This document shows, piece by piece, positions 1 through 7,909 of a stretch of 64,000 bases of DNA (position 1 is its first letter; every line of letters begins with the position of its first letter). This DNA is from Acidimicrobiales bacterium (GTDB lineage: Bacteria; Actinomycetota; Acidimicrobiia; Acidimicrobiales; Acidimicrobilacustridaceae). The notes beneath the pieces were generated by a model, which saw nothing but the letters and a program-made list of their open reading frames with translations, was not told the origin of the DNA and made no database searches. The stretch is from the NCBI GenBank assembly GCA_025455885.1, contig JALOLR010000008.1:1-64000 (forward strand), in the 5' to 3' direction. The translations under genes were made by a program, and so were the position numbers.

Positions 1-1
1 C

Positions 2-688
2 GAAGGCGCCCGCCTCCTCACCGCCGTCGAACGCGCCATGCCACCACGCGACCCCCACACCGAGACGACCGCCACCCCCGACCAACGCCGCGCCGACGGG
101 CTCCTCGCCCTCGCCGGCGCCACCCTCGCCGCCGATGCCGATCCCGACCGGGCCACCGTCGTCGCCGTCGTCGAGCTCGCCGCCATCTGCGACGACGACC
201 CCGGTGCCACCGCCGAACTCGAGACGGGCCAGCCTCTCGCCACCGAGACCGCCCGCCGGCTGCTCTGCGACAGCCGGATCGAGGTGGTGGTCCAGGACCG
301 CGCCGGCATCGCCGTCGGTGTCGGCACCACCAACCGAACCGTGTCCCCCGGCCTACGCCGCGCCCTCACACACCGCGACGGACACTGCCGATTCGGGAAC
401 TGCACCTCGACCCGCTTCCTGCAGGCCCACCACATCACCCCCTGGCCATCACCGACCACCACCGCGAACCTCGCCCTGTTGTGCTGGCACCACCACCACC
501 TCGTCCACGAAGGCGGCTGGACACTGTCCGGTGATCCCAACAGCGCGCTCCACGCCACCAACCCCACCGGCACCACCACCGTCACCAGCCACCCCCACCA
601 CCACCCCCCACCCGGACCGGCACCACCTGAGCCGGAGCCGTCATCCGATCCCGAACCGCCGGCGCTGCCCGGCTCGGGGCCGCCATGA
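2..688 (+). CDS. DUF222/HNH endonuclease-like protein, 5'-truncated by window edge
   Basis: The reading frame is open from base 2, so the N-terminus lies outside the window and the ATG at 38 is only an internal Met. The visible part resembles the C-terminal half of the DUF222-HNH proteins that are abundant in Actinomycetota. It has an arginine-rich RRADGLLALAG segment typical of the DUF222 end. A compact HNH nuclease motif follows, with Cys pairs in CRFGNC, the AHHI histidines and a final LLCWHHHHLVHEGGW block. The tail after the HNH fold is Pro/His-rich and low complexity. These proteins are thought to be DNA nucleases of mobile or recombination-associated type; the cellular role is unknown. 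The stop overlaps an ATG at 685 (ATGA), which I do not regard as a real start. Confidence 0.8.
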   Translation, partial: EGARLLTAVERAMPPRDPHTETTATPDQRRADGLLALAGATLAADADPDRATVVAVVELAAICDDDPGATAELETGQPLATETARRLLCDSRIEVVVQDRAGIAVGVGTTNRTVSPGLRRALTHRDGHCRFGNCTSTRFLQAHHITPWPSPTTTANLALLCWHHHHLVHEGGWTLSGDPNSALHATNPTGTTTVTSHPHHHPPPGPAPPEPEPSSDPEPPALPGSGPP

Positions 689-824
689 CCTGGCCGCGCG
701 ACCTGAAGCAGACGATCTCCCGCCCGGGGCCGATCGAGGCCGTCACGATCCGGCGCCTGGTCGAACGGCTGGGAACGAGGTTGTCGTCGACCGGCCCGTC
801 GAGCCCCAGGGTCGCGGGCCTCGC

Positions 825-830
825 TAACGT
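825..830 (+). promoter_or_regulatory. Leaderless -10 box TAACGT
   Basis: TAACGT lies 7 nt before the GTG at 838, the distance at which transcription would begin at the start codon itself. No Shine-Dalgarno sequence is present. Confidence 0.55.
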
Positions 831-837
831 CGCCGGC

Positions 838-1386
838 GTGACCGATCCCGAACTGCGAGCCACGCTCGACGCCCTGGTCGGCAAGCCGGTGGGGAGCCGA
901 GGCCCGTCGGTGGCGCCCGATCCGGTGAACCAGCCGATGATCCGCCACTGGGCCGCGGCCTTCGAGGACGCCAACCCCGTCTACACCGACCCCGCGGCCG
1001 CCGCAGCGTCCCGGTTCGGTGAGGTCATCGCCCCGCCGCTGATGTTGCAGACCTGGACGATGGCCACCCCGAAGATCACCGGCATCGCCGAACGGGGTGG
1101 ATCGCCGGTGGAGGCCGAGGGCGACAGCCCCCTCAAGGTGCTCGACGACGCCGGGTTCGTGGCCACGTTGGCCGCCAACTCCGAGTTCGAGATCGTGCGA
1201 CCGCTGCGTCTCGGGGAGGTGGTGTCGTCCTCGACCGTGATGGAGTCGATCTCCGACGAGAAGCAGACCCGCATCGGACCCGGACACTTCGTGACCTGGC
1301 TCACCACCTACACCGTGGAGTCGGGCGAGGTCGTCGGCACCCAGCTCTTCCGGATCCTCAAGTTCAAGCCCGGAGGGAACCCGTGA
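838..1386 (+). CDS. MaoC-like N-terminal (FAS1-type) dehydratase subunit
   Basis: Protein of 182 aa with the MaoC_dehydrat_N hotdog fold that hydrates enoyl-CoA as part of a heteromeric complex. The visible signature is VNQPMIRHWAAAFEDANPVYTD near residues 25-45, followed by a PPLMLQTW segment. I chose the GTG at 838 because TAACGT sits 7 nt upstream and conservation begins there (TDPELRATLDALVGKPVG). The longer frame from 685 adds about 50 residues with no family resemblance. It overlaps the next MaoC gene by 4 nt (GTGA), so the two are translationally coupled. The pair resembles the ChsH1/ChsH2-type split hydratases of steroid side-chain degradation, although the exact substrate is unknown. 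Confidence 0.75.
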   Translation: MTDPELRATLDALVGKPVGSRGPSVAPDPVNQPMIRHWAAAFEDANPVYTDPAAAAASRFGEVIAPPLMLQTWTMATPKITGIAERGGSPVEAEGDSPLKVLDDAGFVATLAANSEFEIVRPLRLGEVVSSSTVMESISDEKQTRIGPGHFVTWLTTYTVESGEVVGTQLFRILKFKPGGNP

Positions 1387-1823
1387 GCGCCCCTGCGACC
1401 CCCGAGCCCAGGCCCTTCTCGTCGATCTCCGCAGGGGACGAGCTGACCCCGATGGTCATCGACGTCACCGCCACCGTCATCGCCGCCGGCGCCATCGCCA
1501 CCCGCGACTTCATGCCCGTGCACCACGACCGGGACTACGCCAACGCCCAGGGCGCCCCCGACATCTTCATGAACATCCTGTCGACGAACGCCTACTGCAG
1601 CCGCTTCCTCACCGACTGGGCCGGCCCCGAGGCGATGATCCGCACGCTGTCCATCCGCCTCGGGGTGAGCGTGCACCCGCACAGCACCCTGACCTTCACC
1701 GGGACCGTCACCGGGACCCGGGTCGAGGGCGACGAGGGCGTCGTCGAGGTCGCTCTCCGGGCCACCAACGCGCTCGGCGACCACGTCACCGGCACCGCCA
1801 CGCTCACCCTTCCCCCGGACTGA
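1383..1823 (+). CDS. MaoC-family hotdog dehydratase, partner subunit
   Basis: Protein of 146 aa with a single hotdog domain. The motif RDFMPVHHDRDYANAQG (about residues 39-55) matches the catalytic region of MaoC/R-hydratases, with Asp and His in the active-site position. The GTG start overlaps the stop of the upstream FAS1-type subunit, implying an obligate two-subunit hydratase. The pair would add water to a 2-enoyl-CoA, probably a bulky one, since split MaoC enzymes in Actinomycetota usually serve steroid or branched substrates. No operator of the type found further downstream in this window is present here. The gene ends 55 bp before the next one, which has its own leaderless promoter. 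Confidence 0.75.
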   Translation: MSAPATPEPRPFSSISAGDELTPMVIDVTATVIAAGAIATRDFMPVHHDRDYANAQGAPDIFMNILSTNAYCSRFLTDWAGPEAMIRTLSIRLGVSVHPHSTLTFTGTVTGTRVEGDEGVVEVALRATNALGDHVTGTATLTLPPD

Positions 1824-1866
1824 CCCGGCGGACGCGAGGCCGGCGCCGCACCCGACCGACCGCTCG

Positions 1867-1872
1867 TAACGT
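1867..1872 (+). promoter_or_regulatory. Leaderless -10 box TAACGT
   Basis: TAACGT followed by 6 nt and the ATG at 1879; no Shine-Dalgarno sequence. The box is the same as the one at 825. Confidence 0.55.
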
Positions 1873-1878
1873 GGTCGG

Positions 1879-3759
1879 ATGCCGTTCCCCGCCGAACCCG
1901 CGCCCACCGCGCTGGTGGTCGGCGGCGGCCCCGGGGGGCTGATGGCCGCCGAGGTGCTGGCCGGCGCCGGGGTGTCCGTCACGGTCGTCGAGCACCGGCG
2001 CTCGGTGGGTCGCAAGCTCCTCCTCGCCGGGCGAGGGGGACTGAACCTCACCCACACCGAGCCGCTCGGCGACCTCCTGGCCCGCTACGGCGACCCTGCC
2101 CCGCAGCTGCGCGCCGCCGTCGAAGGCTTCGGACCGGACGACCTGCGGGCCTGGGCGGAGGGACTGGGCCAGGCCACCTTCGTGGGCACCAGCGGGCGGG
2201 TGTTCCCCGAGGCGTTCCGGGCCACTCCCCTGCTGCGGGCGTGGCTGGCTCGACTGGGTGCGCTCGGCGTCTCGCTGCGCACCGAGACCAGCTGGCTCGG
2301 GTGGGACGACGACGACCCGGATGGGTCCGTCGGCGAGGGCCACCGGGTGGTCGTGTCCGGCGCAGACGGAAAGCGGGAGGTCCTGACCGCCGACGTGGTC
2401 GTGCTGGCGCTCGGTGGGGCGAGCTGGCCCCGCACCGGCTCCGACGGCGGCTGGCTGGAGGTCGTGGAGGCGGCCGGGATCCAGGTCCGGCCGCTGCGGG
2501 CCTCGAACGTGGGGGTGAAGGTCGCATGGTCGCCGACCTTCGCCGACCGCTTCGCCGGCGAACCGTTGAAGGACGTGCGCGTGGCCGTGGCGCCCGAGCA
2601 CGACCACGCGGCGGCGTGGAGCCGGGGCGACGTGGTCGCCACCCGGACCGGCCTCGAGGGCGGGCCCGTGTACGCGCTGTCGCCCGGGGTGCGACGCGCG
2701 CTCGACGACGACGGCACGGCCCGCCTGCTGGTCGACCTGCTGCCCGACCTCTCCCCCGCCGCCGTCGCGGCGCGTTGGGCCCGGCGCCGGCCGAAGGACT
2801 CCCTCGCCTCAAACCTGCGCCGCACCCTCGGGCTCACCCCGGTGGCCGTCGGGCTGCTGCGCGAGGCCACCGGGAACCGGGTGCCCACCGACGGGCACGA
2901 GCTGGCCGCCCTCGTCACGGCGATCCCGCTCACCGTGACGGCGACCGAACCGGTCGACCGGGCCATCTCCACCGCCGGCGGCATCGCCTTCGACGAGGTC
3001 GACGAGCACTTCATGCTGCGTCGCCGGCCCGGCACCTTCGTGGTGGGCGAGATGCTCGACTGGGACGCGCCCACCGGGGGGTACCTGTTGCAGGCCACCT
3101 TCAGCACCGCCGTCGCCGCCGCCCGCGGCGCCCTCGCCGTCCTCGACGTCCTCGACGCCCCTGTCGTCCCCGGGGCGGTCGACGCCGAGGCGCCGGTCGG
3201 CGAGGCTGGGGGCATGAACGAGACCGCCGACCGCTACCGTCGCCTCTCCGCACAGTTCGCCGAGCGCATCGCCGGCGTCCCCGACACGGCCTGGGACGAC
3301 CCCACCCCGTGCGAGGAGTGGACCGTGCGGGCGCTCGTTCGACACGTCGTCGACAGCCAGGGGATCTTCCTCGACCGCGTGGGGATCGCCGCACCCGTCG
3401 TCGACGTGGCCGCCGATCCCGAAGGGGCGTGGCGGACGACGAGCGCCACCGTCCAGGCCGAGCTCGACGACCCCGAACGCGCCGCCGCGCCGTTCGAGGG
3501 CTTCATGGGCCCGACGACGCTCGAGGAGTCCATCGACCGGTTCGTGGTGCTCGACCTCATCGCCCACGGGTGGGACCTCGCCCGGGCCACCGGCCAGGAC
3601 GAGCGGATCGATCCCGACGACCTCTCCCGTCTCGACCGCGGCGCGCGGTCCTTCGGCGAGATCGCCAGGAGCCCCGGCGTGTTCGGCGAGGAGATCCCCG
3701 TCGGCGACGACGCCGACGACCAGACCAGGGTCCTGGCCTACATCGGCCGACGCGCCTGA
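1879..3759 (+). CDS. HI0933-family flavoprotein fused to TIGR03086/DinB-type mycothiol domain
   Basis: A continuous 626-aa frame holding two unrelated domains. Residues 1-430 are an NAD(P)/FAD-dependent oxidoreductase of the HI0933/BaiN class. It has a GGGPGGLMAAEVLAGAG dinucleotide fold at the start, then GRKLLLAGRGGLNLTH, a GGASWPRTGSDG block and the C-terminal GGYLLQATFSTAVAAARGAL. After a Pro/Ala/Val linker, residues 446-626 match the TIGR03086 / mycothiol-dependent maleylpyruvate isomerase N-terminal family (DPTPCEEWTVRALVRHVV; LIAHGWDLARATG). HI0933 proteins normally end near residue 410, so this is a fusion or a lost stop. GAGGCT at 3202-3207 sits 6 nt before Met 446 (ATG 3214), so the second domain might also be made separately. 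The start at 1879 is set by a leaderless -10 box. Confidence 0.8.
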   Translation: MPFPAEPAPTALVVGGGPGGLMAAEVLAGAGVSVTVVEHRRSVGRKLLLAGRGGLNLTHTEPLGDLLARYGDPAPQLRAAVEGFGPDDLRAWAEGLGQATFVGTSGRVFPEAFRATPLLRAWLARLGALGVSLRTETSWLGWDDDDPDGSVGEGHRVVVSGADGKREVLTADVVVLALGGASWPRTGSDGGWLEVVEAAGIQVRPLRASNVGVKVAWSPTFADRFAGEPLKDVRVAVAPEHDHAAAWSRGDVVATRTGLEGGPVYALSPGVRRALDDDGTARLLVDLLPDLSPAAVAARWARRRPKDSLASNLRRTLGLTPVAVGLLREATGNRVPTDGHELAALVTAIPLTVTATEPVDRAISTAGGIAFDEVDEHFMLRRRPGTFVVGEMLDWDAPTGGYLLQATFSTAVAAARGALAVLDVLDAPVVPGAVDAEAPVGEAGGMNETADRYRRLSAQFAERIAGVPDTAWDDPTPCEEWTVRALVRHVVDSQGIFLDRVGIAAPVVDVAADPEGAWRTTSATVQAELDDPERAAAPFEGFMGPTTLEESIDRFVVLDLIAHGWDLARATGQDERIDPDDLSRLDRGARSFGEIARSPGVFGEEIPVGDDADDQTRVLAYIGRRA

Positions 3760-3760
3760 G

Positions 3761-4225
3761 TCACCCCGCGGTGGTCTCGACCCCGTCGACGTGGGCCGAG
3801 GGCGGCCGCGCGTCGTGGCCTCGGCGGCCCCTGCTGCGCCGTGACTCCTTCATCTCGGACTCGAAGACGTGGCGTTGCCCGCCCATGCGGTCGCGCTCGA
3901 TGCGTCGCACTGCGTCGCGCACCGGTCCGTAGTAGAGGTCGTCGAACTCCTCCACGATCTGGAAGGTCCAGCGCCCGTCGATGGCGTTGCGACCGATGAT
4001 CTCCTCACGGAGCATCTCCGCCTCCTCGGCGGCACCCGCGTCCCCGAGATCGTCGGCGGCCTCGCCGAGCAGGAGATCGGCGTGCCCCATGAGCTGGTGG
4101 AACGAGAACAGGTGGCCCCGAGCCCGCTCGACGTACTCGAGCGCCTCGGACACCTTGCCGACGGCCTGGACGAGCTCGTCGGTGGCCTCCTCCGGCCGGC
4201 GCCGGGGCGCCTCGTCGGCGCTCAC
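3761..4225 (-). CDS. Conserved actinobacterial protein of unknown function
   Basis: Protein of 154 aa without a recognised domain name. It is mostly helical and acidic. The central part contains VSEALEYVERARGHLFSFHQLMG and a DGRWTFQIVEEFDDLYY block, followed by an Arg-rich tail. I recall similar short proteins in mycobacteria and relatives, with no known function. The GTG at 4225 is preferred because it overlaps the stop of a 15-codon leader ORF that has a good ribosome site (GAGGAG). A longer frame from 4309 would begin almost on top of a TAGGTC box and is unlikely to be transcribed in full. It converges on the flavoprotein fusion with a 1-bp gap. Confidence 0.6.
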   Translation of the reverse strand: MSADEAPRRRPEEATDELVQAVGKVSEALEYVERARGHLFSFHQLMGHADLLLGEAADDLGDAGAAEEAEMLREEIIGRNAIDGRWTFQIVEEFDDLYYGPVRDAVRRIERDRMGGQRHVFESEMKESRRSRGRRGHDARPPSAHVDGVETTAG

Positions 4226-4269
4226 GGGGCGACGTCGATGGGGCGACGGGTCGGGCGGGTGGTTGCCAT
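4222..4269 (-). CDS. Short leader ORF (15 aa) coupled to next gene
   Basis: ATG at 4269 is preceded by ACGAGGAGCACCC, a good Shine-Dalgarno. The ORF encodes 15 residues (MATTRPTRRPIDVAP) and stops at TGA overlapping the GTG start at 4225 (GTGA). The downstream GTG has no ribosome site of its own, so this ORF probably delivers ribosomes to it. It is too short for homology. The same arrangement occurs at 28137. Confidence 0.4.
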   Translation of the reverse strand: MATTRPTRRPIDVAP

Positions 4270-4341
4270 GGGTGCTCCTCGTTCGTGGACGGCGCTGACG
4301 CTCACGCATGACCTACCCGAACGGTCCGGCGGCATCACCTG

Positions 4342-4863
4342 CTACATCACCATCGTGCCGTACATCTCCCCGAGCGGGTCGGAGATGAGCTCGAGGCGCT
4401 CCCCGTCGGGGCCGCGGAAGTACAACGACGTGTTCGACAGCTCGAGCACGTCGACCCCGGCGGCGTCGAGCTTGGCCCGCAGGTGGGCCCACCGCTCCGG
4501 CTCGACCGAGATGGCGAGGTGGTGCAGGCCACCGAGGACCTCGGCGTAGGGCCCGAGATCGAGACCCGGCATGTCGAAGAAGGCCAGCGCGTTGCCGTGG
4601 CCGATGTCGAAGAAGAAGTGCGTCGAGCCCTGGTAGTCGCGGTTCTCGAACAACTCGGTGAGCGGGAACTCGAGCAGGTCCTGGTAGAAGCGGATCGTCG
4701 TCTCGACGTCGCCCGACAGCAGCGCCACGTGGTGTACGCCGCGCGCCGACGACGCCGGGCGGTCCTCGGCGGCCCGCTGGTGACGGGCTCGGAGCTCGTC
4801 CCACTCCGCCGTCCGGTCGATGTCGGCCCCGTGGCGGGTCGTGCCTCCGTCGTCGATGCTCAT
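4342..4863 (-). CDS. VOC (glyoxalase/dioxygenase-fold) protein
   Basis: Protein of 173 aa with a vicinal oxygen chelate fold. The first beta-alpha-beta unit starts at GVHHVALLSGDVETTIRFYQ (His ligand). The second begins at GLHHLAISVEPERW and ends with SLYFRGPDGERLELI, which carries the Glu ligand. The metal set is therefore complete, in keeping with a glyoxalase, isomerase or extradiol-type enzyme; the substrate cannot be told. ATG 4863 was chosen because GGGAGACCGAGG precedes it; the longer frame to 5106 runs into the end of the sigma-factor gene. It may share a transcript with the sigma gene, 44 bp upstream. Confidence 0.8.
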   Translation of the reverse strand: MSIDDGGTTRHGADIDRTAEWDELRARHQRAAEDRPASSARGVHHVALLSGDVETTIRFYQDLLEFPLTELFENRDYQGSTHFFFDIGHGNALAFFDMPGLDLGPYAEVLGGLHHLAISVEPERWAHLRAKLDAAGVDVLELSNTSLYFRGPDGERLELISDPLGEMYGTMVM

Positions 4864-4907
4864 CCTCGGTCTCCCCGGTCCGGCGGACTCCCCGACGCTA
4901 CGCGCTG

Positions 4908-6467
4908 TCACGCCGTGGCTTCGGCCTGGCCGCCGGGGCCGGTCGCGGTGAGGGTCCAGGTGGCGCCGGGGGTGGGCGCGCACGCCACGAGGCTCCCGCT
5001 GACCGGACCGGCGAGCGCCGGGCCACCGAAGCTGCCCACGATCGACACCCCCGTGGCGCCCGTGGTGGACCACACCAGGGTGGACGCCCACTGGCCCGGC
5101 GGGCACGCCCCGCCCGGGGTCGTGGCCGGCGTGGCCCGGAAGCCCGAGATGACCGGCGGCGCCGGGGGTGCGGGCGGTGGCGGCGGTGGCGGCGGGGCCA
5201 CGGTGGTGGGCGGCGCCGCGGTGACGGGGGGTCGGGGAACAGGGGTGGACGGCGGAGAGGTCGGAACCGCCGTCGTCGACGGCTCGACGGGCGGCGCGAC
5301 GACCTCACCGGGGACCGAGGTCCCCGATCGGGGCTCGGTGCCCGCCGGGGTGTCGACCGGGGCCACCGCCACGTCGACCCCATCGGCCTCGTCGGCCCCG
5401 CCCTGCAGGATCGCCAGTCCGCCGAGCACCAGCAGCGCCACGACGATCGCCACCATGGCGAGGAGCTTCGAACGACCGGAGCCCGGGTCGGGGTCGCTGT
5501 CGTCGCCCGCCCCGTCGACGACGACGGCCACCACCGGGGCCACGGCGCCCGCCGCGACGGCGTCGCTCGCCGGGCTCCCGTCGGGAGGCGACTGCCCCGG
5601 ACCCTCCGAGGCACCGGTCGCCTCCGGGTCCGACGACGGGAGCGGCCGGGCGGCGTCGGGGCCGAGGGGCACGCCGTCGGTGCGCAACGCCGACGCCACG
5701 CGGTCGCGCAGGACGGCGCCGGCCGGCAGGAGCGGCACGGCCGCGAACATCGCCTCGGGGGCGAGCACCGCCGCCTGGCGGCGCGTGCACTCGTCGCAGT
5801 CGTCGACGTGTCGGGCGACGACCTTGACCGTCGCCGCGGAGAAGGAGGTGACCCCGGCGGCGCGCAGCACCCGGCCGAGCTCCTCGCACTGGGGGTCGCC
5901 GCCCTTGAACAGCACCCACGCCCTGATCCCGGTGGCCAGCCGGCCCTTCATGCGGAACAGGAGCTGGTGGGCGTTGTTGGTGGTCACGTCGAGCGCCTCG
6001 GCGATCTCGGCGGCGTCGAAGCCGTGACGCAGGTGCAGGTCGAGGACGCTGGCGTCCCGCTCGCCCAGCGCCGCCGCGGCCGCCCACAGGAGGTCCTGGT
6101 GGGCGCGCGCGTCCACCTCACCGGCCACGTCGCCCGCCGCCTCGAGGCCGGCCAGGGCCGGGTGCTCGTCCCGGTCCACGGGGGTGCTGCGCCGCTCCCG
6201 CTCCAACCGGTTCAGGGCCTTGTTGCGGCTGGTCCGCAACACCCATCCCCCGAAGGCCGAGGGGTCGCGGAGCGTGGCGAGCTGGCGCCAGGCCACCAGG
6301 AACGTCTCCTGGGCGACCTCCGCGGCGGTGTCGTCGTCGTGGACGATCCTTTGGGCCAGGTCGAAGCAGGGGTCGAACCAGTGCCGGAAGAGGGTGGTGA
6401 AGGCCGCCTCGTCGCCGTCGCGGGCGGCCTCCACGAGGGAGGCCTCGTCGTCGTAGCGTCGCACCAT
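4908..6467 (-). CDS. Membrane-tethered ECF sigma factor with fused anti-sigma-like zinc motif and Ig-like tail
   Basis: Protein of 519 aa. Residues 8-92 are sigma region 2 (HDDDTAAEVAQETFLVAWRQL) and 122-178 are sigma region 4 with its helix-turn-helix. Then C194-x25-H220-x3-C224-x2-C227 matches the ZAS zinc signature of anti-sigma factors. A Pro/Ala/Asp-rich stretch leads to one transmembrane helix (about 335-355), a long Pro/Thr/Ser stalk and a C-terminal Ig-like domain with Cys pairs, predicted to be outside the cell. Most ECF sigmas are about 180-200 aa and soluble, so this is a sigma/anti-sigma/receptor in one chain. ECF groups with C-terminal membrane extensions are known in Actinomycetota. 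ATG 6467 is chosen over TTG 6476 because GATGCT sits 8 nt upstream (leaderless). Confidence 0.85.
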   Translation of the reverse strand: MVRRYDDEASLVEAARDGDEAAFTTLFRHWFDPCFDLAQRIVHDDDTAAEVAQETFLVAWRQLATLRDPSAFGGWVLRTSRNKALNRLERERRSTPVDRDEHPALAGLEAAGDVAGEVDARAHQDLLWAAAAALGERDASVLDLHLRHGFDAAEIAEALDVTTNNAHQLLFRMKGRLATGIRAWVLFKGGDPQCEELGRVLRAAGVTSFSAATVKVVARHVDDCDECTRRQAAVLAPEAMFAAVPLLPAGAVLRDRVASALRTDGVPLGPDAARPLPSSDPEATGASEGPGQSPPDGSPASDAVAAGAVAPVVAVVVDGAGDDSDPDPGSGRSKLLAMVAIVVALLVLGGLAILQGGADEADGVDVAVAPVDTPAGTEPRSGTSVPGEVVAPPVEPSTTAVPTSPPSTPVPRPPVTAAPPTTVAPPPPPPPPAPPAPPVISGFRATPATTPGGACPPGQWASTLVWSTTGATGVSIVGSFGGPALAGPVSGSLVACAPTPGATWTLTATGPGGQAEATA

Positions 6468-6475
6468 CGCCGTCA

Positions 6476-6481
6476 AGCATC
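6476..6481 (-). promoter_or_regulatory. Leaderless -10 box GATGCT of sigma gene
   Basis: Minus-strand GATGCT followed by 8 nt and the ATG at 6467. The CGTAAG/GGTCAG-type motif seen at the neighbouring genes is absent here, so the sigma gene does not look autoregulated. Confidence 0.4.
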
Positions 6482-6510
6482 ACACGGTCCGAGGGTCGGG
6501 GCCCGGTGGG

Positions 6511-7302
6511 TCACGACACCACGACGGGCGTGCCGAGGGGCAGCAGCTCGTCGAGCCGGACCGCGATGTCGTTGGGCACCCGCACGCAGCCGTTCGAGAC
6601 GTCCCGGCCGATCGAGTCCGGTCGGTCGGTGCCGTGGATGCCGACCTGGCCGTCGCCGCCGGCGAAGTCGGTCAGGACGTCGGAGTGGGCGGACAGGCCC
6701 AGCGCGAACGGCCCGTAGGCGCCGGACGGGTCCGGGGTGACGAGCTTGTCGACCACGAAGAAGCGCCCGACGGGGGTCGGGGTGGCGGGGGCGCCCACCG
6801 CCACCGGGGTCTCGAACAGGGTGACACCGGCGTCGGTGACGGTGAGCCGGCGGGCGGCGACGTCGACGTGCACCGCGACGGTCACCTCGCGCACGGCGAC
6901 GCCGTCGGCGTCGATCCACCCGGTCGACTCGTTCGGCCGGGTGGGGAGCTGCACCCGGAGCCAGCCGTCGGGACGCTCCTCCACCACCACGAGGGCGAGG
7001 GGGGAGCCGAACTCCGAGGTCGCGGGGAGGACCTGGGTGGGGGTGTCGTCGCCGGGAGCGGCGAAGACCGGGGTGTCCTCCATCGGCCTCGCGACCCGCG
7101 TGACGTCGGCGGACGCGGGTGCCGCCGGCGCGGCGGGAGCCGGGGCGGGGGCGGCGGCGATCGGTGCGGTCGGCGCGGACCCGTCGGTCGAACCCCCGCA
7201 GGCCGCCACCAGGGCGACCAACGGGACGAGGAGAACGAACAGGAGCCGGGTGGTGTGGGTGGAACGGGTGGTGATCACGGCGGTGGACAGGGCGGTGGAC
7301 AT
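6511..7302 (-). CDS. L,D-transpeptidase (YkuD) lipoprotein
   Basis: Protein of 263 aa that would cross-link peptidoglycan 3-3 or attach proteins to it, acting outside the membrane. It has an N-terminal hydrophobic signal ending in a lipobox (LVALVAAC, Cys about 36), an Ala/Pro-rich spacer (44-64) and an SH3-like region with PDGWLRVQLP. The YkuD domain carries GIHGTDRPDSIG...SNGCVRV, giving the catalytic His and Cys. The start has AGGAGG 8 nt upstream. An ECF-type promoter motif lies at 7351-7382 with a predicted 5'UTR of about 40 nt. It sits immediately upstream of the tethered sigma gene on the same strand, which suggests the sigma controls envelope remodelling. Confidence 0.9.
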   Translation of the reverse strand: MSTALSTAVITTRSTHTTRLLFVLLVPLVALVAACGGSTDGSAPTAPIAAAPAPAPAAPAAPASADVTRVARPMEDTPVFAAPGDDTPTQVLPATSEFGSPLALVVVEERPDGWLRVQLPTRPNESTGWIDADGVAVREVTVAVHVDVAARRLTVTDAGVTLFETPVAVGAPATPTPVGRFFVVDKLVTPDPSGAYGPFALGLSAHSDVLTDFAGGDGQVGIHGTDRPDSIGRDVSNGCVRVPNDIAVRLDELLPLGTPVVVS

Positions 7303-7350
7303 GGCGGAGCCTCCTGGGCGGTGATGCGGGCCGACGTGGCCCGTCGCCCG

Positions 7351-7382
7351 TCCTGACCGCTCGCTCGCCGATCCCTTACGCG
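7351..7382 (-). promoter_or_regulatory. Candidate ECF promoter, copy 1
   Basis: Minus strand reads CGCGTAAG, 15 nt, CGGTCAGGA. It is identical in both boxes and in spacing to the motifs at 7880-7909 and 25302-25331. It lies about 50 nt upstream of the L,D-transpeptidase start and points towards it. The architecture (a -35-like box and a -10-like GGTCA about 16 nt apart) fits an ECF sigma factor rather than the housekeeping type. Confidence 0.6.
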
Positions 7383-7439
7383 TTCATCGACAGGATCTCG
7401 ACACGGGCACAGGCACGAGCACTGCCCCGGACGCCGGAC

Positions 7440-7476
7440 GCGGGAGGAGCCGGGCCCGAGGCCCGGCTCCTCCCGC
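7440..7476 (-). terminator. Strong hairpin terminator, 17-bp perfect stem
   Basis: Perfect inverted repeat: arms 7440-7456 and 7460-7476 with a 3-nt loop (CGA). It lies 14 bp downstream of the stop of the secreted-protein gene and before the promoter of the transpeptidase. There is no T-tract, as is common in high-GC actinobacteria. Confidence 0.75.
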
Positions 7477-7490
7477 CCTCGGGGATGCGG

Positions 7491-7826
7491 TCAACCGGTG
7501 AAGGTGGGGGTGGCCACCACGGCGGGGTCGACCTGGGCCTCGCCGCCGTTGCCGCCGTTGCCCCCGTCGCCGGCATCGCCGGGGTCGGAGGTGATGTCGC
7601 AGGAGGCGAGCAGCGGCGGGCAGTCGGGCTCGTCCGGCGTGCCGGTGAGGTCACCGGGGCCTTCCGGGCGGGGGTCGTCGGGGCCGTTGCCACCGGGGAC
7701 GAGGTCGGTCGGGCCCTGCGGGAAGGCCGGGACGGCGGCGTGGGCGGCGGTGCCGGTGCCGGCGATCCCCAGGGTGAGGACGGCGGCGAGGGCGATGCGG
7801 GCGGTGCGGGTGCGGAAGGTGTTCAT
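7491..7826 (-). CDS. Small secreted Gly/Asp/Pro-rich protein
   Basis: Protein of 111 aa with a clear Sec signal peptide (TARIALAAVLTLGIAGTGTAAHA, cleavage near residue 30). The mature part is about 80 aa, acidic and rich in Gly, Asp and Pro. It has one Cys pair (PDCPPLLASC) that could form a disulfide, and a Gly-Asn repeat (GDGGNGGNGG). There is no recognisable domain. The ATG at 7826 is the only sensible start for the signal sequence. It has an ECF-type motif at 7880-7909 matching that of the L,D-transpeptidase and is followed by a strong hairpin. The likely role is an exported envelope or matrix component under the tethered sigma factor; this is an inference from the promoter only. Confidence 0.7.
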   Translation of the reverse strand: MNTFRTRTARIALAAVLTLGIAGTGTAAHAAVPAFPQGPTDLVPGGNGPDDPRPEGPGDLTGTPDEPDCPPLLASCDITSDPGDAGDGGNGGNGGEAQVDPAVVATPTFTG

Positions 7827-7879
7827 CGGGATGTCTCCTCGGTGTGGTGGGAGCCGGTGTCTCCGGCCCGTCACCCCTC

Positions 7880-7909
7880 CTGACCGGCGACCGCCCGACC
7901 CCTTACGCG
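7880..7909 (-). promoter_or_regulatory. Candidate ECF promoter, copy 2
   Basis: Minus strand CGCGTAAG-N15-CGGTCAG. Boxes and spacing are the same as copy 1. It lies about 54 nt before the start of the secreted protein at 7826. Confidence 0.6.

Noticed and set aside
685-837. Upstream start (ATGA overlap with the HNH gene) for the first MaoC subunit
   Set aside because: The added 51 residues have no family similarity, and a leaderless TAACGT box fits the GTG at 838.
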